DNA from: Planococcus donghaensis MPA1U2
Lineage (GTDB): Bacteria; Bacillota; Bacilli; Bacillales_A; Planococcaceae
NCBI RefSeq assembly: GCF_000189395.1
Contig: NZ_AEPB01000001.1
Coordinates: 1-64,000, forward strand
DNA length: 64,000 bases
Direction: 5' to 3'
Each line of letters opens with the position of its first letter. Within the stretch, counting starts at the first letter, position 1. Both the position numbers and the translations under genes were made by a program. Shown here piece by piece: positions 57,800 through 64,000 of this stretch. Below the pieces are notes generated by a model, which was not told the origin of the DNA, did no database searches, and was given only the letters and a program-made list of their open reading frames with translations.

Positions 57800-58741
57800 A
57801 TGGACTCTACTTATCAAAAAGGGAAAAAAGGAAAGAAAAAGAATTTATCTGAAAGCAAGAAAGACCGAGTGTCCGCGTACTTATATATCGCACCCTTCTT
57901 TATCATCTTCGGTGTTATTGGTCTTTATCCAGCCCTTTTTAGTTTCTATTTGGCTTTCCAAAAGTGGAATGGCCTAGGAGAAATGAGCTTTGTTGGACTA
58001 AACAACTTCAAAATTGTATTGGAAGATCCTCTTTTTTGGAAATCACTTTATAACACAATTGTTATTGGGTTAATCGGTACTGCTCCACAGATTATAGTGG
58101 GTATTATTTTGGCAATTTTGTTAAACGTAGCATTTCTTCGTTTCAGAAGTTTTTTCAGAGTTACAATCTTTATGCCTTACATTACGTCAATGGTTGCGGT
58201 TGCCTTGATCTTTAGCGTTATTTTCAGTGACCACCAATCTTCATTGGCAAATTACGTGCTTGGATTGTTCGGCGCTGATCCAGTAAGCTGGGGAACTTCA
58301 GAGTGGGGAACAAAGATAGCCATATCCATCATGGTATTTTGGAGGTGGGTTGGATACAATACGATTATTTATCTAGCTGGTATTCAAAGTATTCCAAATG
58401 ATGTCTACGAAGCTGCAACAATTGATGGTGCCAGTAAGTTCCAACAGGTGATTCACATTACCCTGCCTTTACTAAAGCCGTTCATTCTTTTAACGGTATT
58501 CTTTTCAACCGTCGGTGCACTTCAACTATTTTCAGAACCAACGGTGTTTTTAGGAGCATCAGCCTTTACGAGAGACGAAGCGATGACGGTTGTTATGTAC
58601 CTGTACCGTGACGCATTCAAACTTCAATCGTTTGGAACAGCTTCTGCAACAGCGATTATTTTACTAGTAGTCATCATTATTTTCGCTGCAATCAATACGT
58701 ACTTAACATCTGGAATTGGCAAAAAGAGAAGGAGGGGCTAG
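57800..58741 (+). CDS. Sugar ABC transporter permease (MalF/LacF type)
   Basis: A 313-residue protein with six transmembrane helices and the EAA loop YEAATIDGASKFQQVIHITLPLLKP that contacts the ATPase. The Lys/Arg-rich N-terminus (KGKKGKKKNLSESKKDR) is cytoplasmic. The ATG at 57800 has GGGGAG 5 nt upstream. No ATP-binding gene is in the operon, so a shared MsmX-type ATPase is probably used (inference). Confidence 0.93.
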   Translation: MDSTYQKGKKGKKKNLSESKKDRVSAYLYIAPFFIIFGVIGLYPALFSFYLAFQKWNGLGEMSFVGLNNFKIVLEDPLFWKSLYNTIVIGLIGTAPQIIVGIILAILLNVAFLRFRSFFRVTIFMPYITSMVAVALIFSVIFSDHQSSLANYVLGLFGADPVSWGTSEWGTKIAISIMVFWRWVGYNTIIYLAGIQSIPNDVYEAATIDGASKFQQVIHITLPLLKPFILLTVFFSTVGALQLFSEPTVFLGASAFTRDEAMTVVMYLYRDAFKLQSFGTASATAIILLVVIIIFAAINTYLTSGIGKKRRRG

Positions 58742-58745
58742 ACAA

Positions 58746-59588
58746 ATGAATACAGTAGCTAAAAAAAGAAAACTATCTATGGGTAAAGTGTTTGTTTATT
58801 TGTTTCTAACTCTTGCTTCTGCTCTTTCCCTTTTCCCGTTTTATTGGATGTTTGTTATGGCAACTCAAACAAGCTCGGCGTATAACTCAATTCCACCGAC
58901 CATTACACCTGGTAACTTGATGGTAGAAAACTTTCAAAAAGTTCTTCTTCAAATTGATTTTTTCGGGGCGTTATGGACATCGTTCTTGCTATGTACGATT
59001 GTCACACTTGTCGTGTTGTTTATCAGTTCGCTAGCTGGATTTGCTTTTGCGAAATTTCATTTTCCGGCTAAAAATTTTCTCTTTATTACGATTTTGTTGA
59101 CGATGATTATTCCACCTCAACTTGGATTGATTCCACAATATTTCTTGATTGCGAAAGCGGGATTATTGGATACCTTGTCAGGTGTTATGATTTTATTCTT
59201 TTTGAATCCACTCGGGATTTTTCTAATGAGACAATATGTAAGTGACTCTGTACCAGATGAGTTGATCGAAGCGGCAAAATTAGATGGCTGTTCAAATTTT
59301 AAAATCTATAGAAGCATCGTGTTGCCAATTATTTTGCCGGCCTTCGCAACACTTGGAATTATTGTGTTTACAGCTGTATGGGGCGAATTCTTATGGCAGT
59401 TTACCATCTTAAGAGATCCAGAAAACTACACAATCCAAGTAGCATTAGCTTCTTTGAGCAATACGTTTAATGTAGACTTCGGAATGATTTTATCTGGTGT
59501 ATTTTGGGCCACTGTTCCATTGATCATTATCTTCTTATTGTTTAATCGGTTGTTTATTTCAAGTATTGCAGAAGGATCTGTTAAATAA
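58746..59588 (+). CDS. Sugar ABC transporter permease (MalG/LacG type)
   Basis: A 280-residue protein with six transmembrane helices and the EAA loop IEAAKLDGCSNFKIYRSIVLPII. It partners with the preceding permease. The start at 58746 (MNTVAKKRKLS) has GGAGGGG upstream and lies 4 nt after the first permease stop. Confidence 0.93.
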   Translation: MNTVAKKRKLSMGKVFVYLFLTLASALSLFPFYWMFVMATQTSSAYNSIPPTITPGNLMVENFQKVLLQIDFFGALWTSFLLCTIVTLVVLFISSLAGFAFAKFHFPAKNFLFITILLTMIIPPQLGLIPQYFLIAKAGLLDTLSGVMILFFLNPLGIFLMRQYVSDSVPDELIEAAKLDGCSNFKIYRSIVLPIILPAFATLGIIVFTAVWGEFLWQFTILRDPENYTIQVALASLSNTFNVDFGMILSGVFWATVPLIIIFLLFNRLFISSIAEGSVK

Positions 59589-59679
59589 TCTTTTCGTTTC
59601 TAAAACTACTTTAATACTCACTGATTCATTATGATTAAGGATAAGAGCCTTTACTATAGGAGCAAAAGAGGGAGTACAA

Positions 59680-60681
59680 ATGAGTTTAAAAATAAAAGAT
59701 ATCGCAAAAATGGCCGGTGTATCACCGGCTACCGTATCCAAAACAATAAATAACTATCATGGTGTGAACGAAGCCACAAAGAAAAAGGTATTGGATATTA
59801 TAAAGCAAACAGGATATCAGCCAAATTTCTCAGCTAAATCACTTGCAACCAAAAAATCCAATTTGATTGGCTTGATTTACGCTGGAAAAGTAAATGTTGA
59901 ATTTACGCATCCTTTTTTTACGGAAGTTGTGACAGCGTTTAAAAAGAACATTGGCCAATTAGGCTTTGACATACTCATGTTTTCAAATGAAAATTTTTCG
60001 CAAGACAATGGTAGTTACTTAGCCCGCTGCAAACATTTCCATGTAGATGGCTGCATTATTATTACAGGAGAAGAAATTGAAGACTCGATTTATGAGTTAG
60101 TTAATAGTGAAATTCCTTGTATGGGCATTGACTTAGTATTAGACGGTCCAAACTCAAGTTATGTGATGACCGATAATATCTCGTTAGGGAGTAAAGTTGT
60201 TCAACATTTATACCTTAGTTCAATTAGAAATATTGGCTTTATAGGTGGCCAACAAGATTCGGTCGTCACCAAGTTAAGAGGGCAAGGTTACTTAGAAGCG
60301 ATGAATCAATTTGGACTTGAAGTAAGAGACGAATGGATTAAATACGGAGATTATTATGAAGAAAGTGGATACATCGCAATGAATGAAATTCTAAGAGCAC
60401 CAAAGCGTCCTGAGGCAGTTTTCGCGGCCTCCGATATGATGGCGTTCGGCGCATTAAGAGCAATCAAAGAAGCTGGGCTAAAGGTGCCTGAAGACATTCG
60501 TCTTGTTGGATGTGATGATATCGATGCTTGTCGCTATAGCGCTCCTCTTTTATCAACTGTAAAACAAGACAAAGAGCGGTTAGGAAAGTTAGCAGCGTAT
60601 ATGTTAAACGACTTGATCAACGGAAAATCCGAATTGAAACCAGTTTTTATTGATTCAGAACTAATTGTAAGAGAGTCCTAA
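59680..60681 (+). CDS. LacI-family transcriptional regulator
   Basis: A 333-residue repressor with HTH IKDIAKMAGVSPATVSKTIN and hinge YQPNFSAKSLATKKS, then a periplasmic-binding-like sugar domain (VGCDDIDACRYSAPLLSTV). The hinge leucine/alanine region suits a CG-centred palindrome, matching O1 and O2 (AAACCGGTTT). It sits between transport genes and the glycosidase and probably represses all of them; the inducer is likely a beta-glucoside. Confidence 0.93.
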   Translation: MSLKIKDIAKMAGVSPATVSKTINNYHGVNEATKKKVLDIIKQTGYQPNFSAKSLATKKSNLIGLIYAGKVNVEFTHPFFTEVVTAFKKNIGQLGFDILMFSNENFSQDNGSYLARCKHFHVDGCIIITGEEIEDSIYELVNSEIPCMGIDLVLDGPNSSYVMTDNISLGSKVVQHLYLSSIRNIGFIGGQQDSVVTKLRGQGYLEAMNQFGLEVRDEWIKYGDYYEESGYIAMNEILRAPKRPEAVFAASDMMAFGALRAIKEAGLKVPEDIRLVGCDDIDACRYSAPLLSTVKQDKERLGKLAAYMLNDLINGKSELKPVFIDSELIVRES

Positions 60682-60756
60682 AAGAGTTCGAGTTACGAAA
60701 CCATTAAAGTGAAAAACGAGCACGATTTGTAAATAAGGGGACTGGGGGTAATAAAA

Positions 60757-62106
60757 ATGGCAATTATGGAATTTCCGAAAGACATGAGATGGGGAGCCGC
60801 AACAGCTGCTTATCAAATAGAAGGTGCTGCTTTTAAAGATGGAAAAGGACTGTCGATTTGGGACACTTTTTCCCATACACCAGGAAAAGTATTAAATGGT
60901 GACAACGGGGATGTAGCAATTGATAGTTATCACCGTTACGAAGAAGATATTCAATTGATGAAAGAATTGGGTATTGATACGTATCGCTTTTCTGTTTCAT
61001 GGCCACGCATTTTCCCTACGGGTACTGGTGAAGTAAACCAAAAAGGGTTAGAGTATTATCATAATTTTGTAGACGCATTGTTGGCAAATGATATTGAGCC
61101 TATGTGTACGCTTTATCACTGGGATTTGCCACAAACTTTACAAGATACTGGCGGCTGGGGCAACCGAGAAACAGTAGATGCCTTTGCTGATTATGCTGAA
61201 TTGATGTTCAAAGAGTTTAATGGAAAGATTAAAAACTGGATCACGATTAACGAACCTTGGTGTGTGTCTTTCTTATCTAACTTTATTGGTATACATGCAC
61301 CTGGTAAGCAAGATCTTCAACTGGCTACTAATATTTCTCATCATTTGCTATTAGCGCACGGTAAAGCAGTTACTCGATTTAGAGAGTCGGGAATTGAAGG
61401 CGGCATTGGTTACGCACCTAACGTTGAATGGCTAGAGCCTTTTAGTAACAAGCAAGAAGATATTGATGCTTGTAACAGAGGTATGGGATACTTAATGGAA
61501 TGGTTTTTCGATCCAGTATTTAAAGGAAGTTACCCGCAGTTTATGATTGATTGGTTTGAGAAAAAAGGTGCCACACTTCAAATTGAAGAAGGGGACATGG
61601 AAATTATCAATCAACCTATTGATTTCTTAGGGATCAATTATTATACGGGCAGTGTTGGTAGATATAAAAAAGATGAAGATTTTTTTGATTTAGAAAGAGT
61701 TGATATTGGGTTTGAGAAAACTGACTTTGATTGGTTTATTTATCCTGAAGGATTTTATCGTGTGTTAACCAAAATAAAAGATCAATATGGTGCTGTTCCG
61801 ATTTACATCACAGAAAACGGTGCTTGTTATAATGATGGTGTGGAAAATGGAAGAGTTCACGATCAAAGAAGAATTGAGTATTTAAAGCAGCATTTAACTG
61901 CTTTAAAGAGAAGTATGGATTATGGCGTCAACATTAAAGGGTATTTAACGTGGTCACTGCTAGATAACTTTGAATGGGCAGAAGGATATGACAAACGTTT
62001 TGGCATCATTCACGTGGATTTCAACACATTAGTAAGAACGAAAAAAGATAGTTATTACTGGTATAAACAAACGATAAAAAATGGTTGGTTTGATATGTTC
62101 TACTAA
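60757..62106 (+). CDS. Family 1 glycoside hydrolase (beta-glucosidase)
   Basis: A 449-residue GH1 enzyme, non-phosphorylated beta-glucosidase type. The acid/base glutamate is in TINEPW and the nucleophile in YITENGACYNDG; N-terminal FPKDMRWGAATAAYQIEGA and YHWDLPQTLQ are typical. No signal peptide, so cytoplasmic. The start at 60757 has GGGGGT upstream; an ATG at 60766 is possible. Paired with an ABC importer, it hydrolyses imported cellobiose-like sugars. Confidence 0.94.
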   Translation: MAIMEFPKDMRWGAATAAYQIEGAAFKDGKGLSIWDTFSHTPGKVLNGDNGDVAIDSYHRYEEDIQLMKELGIDTYRFSVSWPRIFPTGTGEVNQKGLEYYHNFVDALLANDIEPMCTLYHWDLPQTLQDTGGWGNRETVDAFADYAELMFKEFNGKIKNWITINEPWCVSFLSNFIGIHAPGKQDLQLATNISHHLLLAHGKAVTRFRESGIEGGIGYAPNVEWLEPFSNKQEDIDACNRGMGYLMEWFFDPVFKGSYPQFMIDWFEKKGATLQIEEGDMEIINQPIDFLGINYYTGSVGRYKKDEDFFDLERVDIGFEKTDFDWFIYPEGFYRVLTKIKDQYGAVPIYITENGACYNDGVENGRVHDQRRIEYLKQHLTALKRSMDYGVNIKGYLTWSLLDNFEWAEGYDKRFGIIHVDFNTLVRTKKDSYYWYKQTIKNGWFDMFY

Positions 62107-62139
62107 ATTTTTTTGTACTAGAATAATACGGGTAAAGGT

Positions 62140-62198
62140 AAAGGCATTTATACAACTTTGGGCTAATAAACCAAAAGTGTATAGATGTCTTATTTTTT
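62140..62198 (+). terminator. Beta-glucoside operon terminator
   Basis: A long imperfect stem: AAGGCATTTATACAACTTTGG with CCAAAAGTGTATAGATGTCTT, ending in TATTTTTT. Confidence 0.8.
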
Positions 62199-62420
62199 GC
62201 GGAATTATCGGAATCTTCTATTGAAATTTGGTGAATATACCTGTATTATGGATATAATTTAGTTCATTAGGTGTACTCTGTAATATGTCCTATATAAGCA
62301 TAATGTATTGAAAAAACTTATAATTTTTACATTTTTGATTCTAAAGTAGGATAAATGACTAGTGGGAGAATCGTTCTTCTGTTTTTGGCATGCGTAATTA
62401 GTTAGGAAAGAGGTTTAACT
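62199..62420. other. AT-rich region upstream of the last GGDEF gene
   Basis: No gene is seen. It presumably holds the promoter for the gene starting at 62421; no confident -35/-10 pair was chosen. Confidence 0.4.
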
Positions 62421-64000
62421 ATGGATTATTTTTTACTTAATGATTACATGCTGTCAATTGTAGTAGCCAGTATAGCTGCTTTTATAGGCGTTAGTATTAT
62501 CATGAAAATCGATTTTGTTGATAAAAACAAAAACAAAGTGCGCATCACATCGTTTATGGCAGGATTCGTTATTTACTTTGCTTATCTTAATACATATTTC
62601 ACCGGTGCTATGACTCCGATTAATTTATTATTGATTGTATCCATTATTCTTTTTTGTTCTTTTGCTGTTTATTCAGCGATTAGTACAATTTGTTATAAAG
62701 AAGTTACATTTCAGCGGTTGCTAATCGGTTCGATGATTTTTGCGTTTTGTATTAGTTTAGTCAATTACATTGATCTTAGAAAAATAATGATCGAAAATAA
62801 TTTAGATATGAACCTTCTATTGTTTATCAGTGCAAACATTTTGTTGTTAGGAAATGCGATAGCCACATTCCGATTTATTCGACAGTTACGGAAAATAGAG
62901 AAAATCCATGTGAAGTGGATTATTTATGGAAGTGTAGCGATTGGACTTGCCTTTGCAAGTATTCGGTACACTTTGTTTTCGAGTATTACGCTATTTTCCA
63001 ACTTTGATTTATTTAACAATCATGACATTGAAATCTATGACTGGCTTTACTTTAATAACACCTTATTGCCATTAACGATTAATATATTTGGTTTGGTGTT
63101 TTTAGAGTTGTTTCCAAGTTTTATTTCCGAGTTGTATAGCGAAAAGCAAAAAGAGCTTATTTATAAGAATAAGCATCAATACGAAGCACTTTTTGAAAAC
63201 CAAGCAATTGCTATATTTTCAGTAGATGATAAAGGCGAAATCAATAAAGTGAACGAAGCGACAAAAAAAATAACAGGCTTTCGTCCAGAGGAACTAGATG
63301 AATATTCTTCCTTTAGTGAACTAATTGATGAACATCAACGAGCTGAATTTTTAAGTTTCCTAAAAATCGCATTTAATGGCGATTCCCAAATGTTTGAAAC
63401 AAAATTACTGACTAAGTTCAAAAATCATATTGATGTACAAATTACGTTAGTCCCCAACTTTTTAGATGAAGAGTTGACGCACATAAATGTGTTTGTAAAA
63501 GATATAACGGAAATCGCAGAAGCAAGAGAAAAGATGCACCATATGGCATATCATGATTCTTTAACGCTCTTACCAAATAGACGATATTTTGTAGAAGAGC
63601 TAGACCGAAGAATTACTTATTCCACAGCTTTTTCGCAAATGGCTGTCTGTTTTTTGGATTTAGATCGCTTTAAATTAGTGAATGATATTTTAGGACATCA
63701 AATCGGTGATCAATTGCTTCAAGTGTTAGCCGATCGTTTCCGGTCTTTAGTAGATAAAGACGTAGTCATTTCAAGATTAGGCGGAGATGAATTTACTTTC
63801 CTTTTTCCAGATGTCTCAGACTATGAAGTTTTCCAAAAGCAATTAGAGGATATTTTGCTTCAAATTCAAACACCTTTCCTATTAGGAAGTCAAAATCAGG
63901 AGCTTTACATAACAGGAAGCATTGGGATTGCTCTATATCCTGAAGATAGCCGAGTTGGAGAAGACTTAATGAAGTTCGCAGATGCAGCTATGTATAGTGC
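62421..64000 (+). CDS. Membrane PAS-GGDEF protein, cut by the window edge
   Basis: The ATG at 62421 follows GAAAGAGG; 526 codons are visible and the frame is still open. The N-terminal region has about seven transmembrane helices (to about residue 240). Then a PAS domain (YEALFENQAIAIFSVDDKGEINKV, about 255-370) and a GGDEF domain (HDSLTLLPNRRYF, LGGDEF). The I-site position reads DKDV, so no product inhibition is predicted. An EAL domain may follow outside the window. Confidence 0.88.
   Translation, partial: MDYFLLNDYMLSIVVASIAAFIGVSIIMKIDFVDKNKNKVRITSFMAGFVIYFAYLNTYFTGAMTPINLLLIVSIILFCSFAVYSAISTICYKEVTFQRLLIGSMIFAFCISLVNYIDLRKIMIENNLDMNLLLFISANILLLGNAIATFRFIRQLRKIEKIHVKWIIYGSVAIGLAFASIRYTLFSSITLFSNFDLFNNHDIEIYDWLYFNNTLLPLTINIFGLVFLELFPSFISELYSEKQKELIYKNKHQYEALFENQAIAIFSVDDKGEINKVNEATKKITGFRPEELDEYSSFSELIDEHQRAEFLSFLKIAFNGDSQMFETKLLTKFKNHIDVQITLVPNFLDEELTHINVFVKDITEIAEAREKMHHMAYHDSLTLLPNRRYFVEELDRRITYSTAFSQMAVCFLDLDRFKLVNDILGHQIGDQLLQVLADRFRSLVDKDVVISRLGGDEFTFLFPDVSDYEVFQKQLEDILLQIQTPFLLGSQNQELYITGSIGIALYPEDSRVGEDLMKFADAAMYS

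Noticed and set aside
62421-63140. MHYT sensor domain in the last protein
   Set aside because: The seven-helix layout is similar, but the Met-His-Tyr-Thr motifs are absent (AYLNTYFTGAM is the nearest).

Overview
The window is the replication-origin region of a low-GC Gram-positive chromosome, very probably a member of the Planococcaceae (Planococcus/Planomicrobium-like). The gene order around dnaA is the classic Bacillales order. The sporulation genes that Bacillus carries between parB and ychF are absent, and the proteins read as Bacillus-type homologues. The genus call is inference; no rRNA lies inside the window.

Region 1 (1-9.44 kb) is a leftward set of genes: gyrA, gyrB, recF, yaaA, dnaN and dnaA. 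At the extreme left edge a strong leftward promoter looks like the start of an rRNA operon that continues outside the window. oriC is bipartite: DnaA boxes upstream of dnaA (about 9505-9801) and an unwinding element between dnaA and dnaN (7941-8093) with TAG trinucleotide repeats, a GC clamp and DnaA boxes. Region 2 (10.1-24.98 kb) runs rightward from the origin: rpmH, rnpA, yidC, jag, mnmE, mnmG, rsmG, noc, parA, parB, a DUF554 gene, mscS, yyzM, ychF, then rpsF-ssb-rpsR. It contains two parS sites, one next to noc and one inside parB. Region 3 (25-40.8 kb) holds yybS, gdpP, rplI, dnaB (dnaC of B. subtilis), purA, the walRKHIJ operon (with a third parS inside walK), an htrA-type protease, an SDR gene, a small CxxH/CxxC protein gene and rlmH. 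A second DnaA-box cluster precedes rlmH.

Region 4 (40.76-48.7 kb) is accessory. The 3' end of rlmH, the integration site of staphylococcal cassette chromosome (SCC) elements, is followed by two further copies of the same att-like sequence at 42.5 and 48.68 kb. The first 1.76 kb interval also has terminal inverted repeats and carries a TerD-TerA-like fusion gene. The second carries a DUF1846 gene, a formaldehyde dehydrogenase with a divergent HxlR-type regulator, and a membrane diguanylate cyclase. No ccr recombinase is present. Two copies of a roughly 115-nt structured repeat, each ending in a different terminator, lie in these intervals and flank the DUF1846 gene.

Region 5 (48.7-64 kb) is ordinary accessory chromosome: a small membrane peptide, a nucleoside hydrolase, an alpha-oxoamine-synthase-like PLP enzyme paired with a GGDEF/EAL protein, a nucleoside deaminase, a DUF4317 gene, and a complete beta-glucoside operon (lipoprotein, two permeases, LacI regulator, GH1 glycosidase) with two near-identical operators around its promoter. 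A third GGDEF protein is cut by the right edge.

Gene calls come from reading the protein sequences and known family motifs. No database search or folding program was run, so RNA structures and att assignments are by eye.
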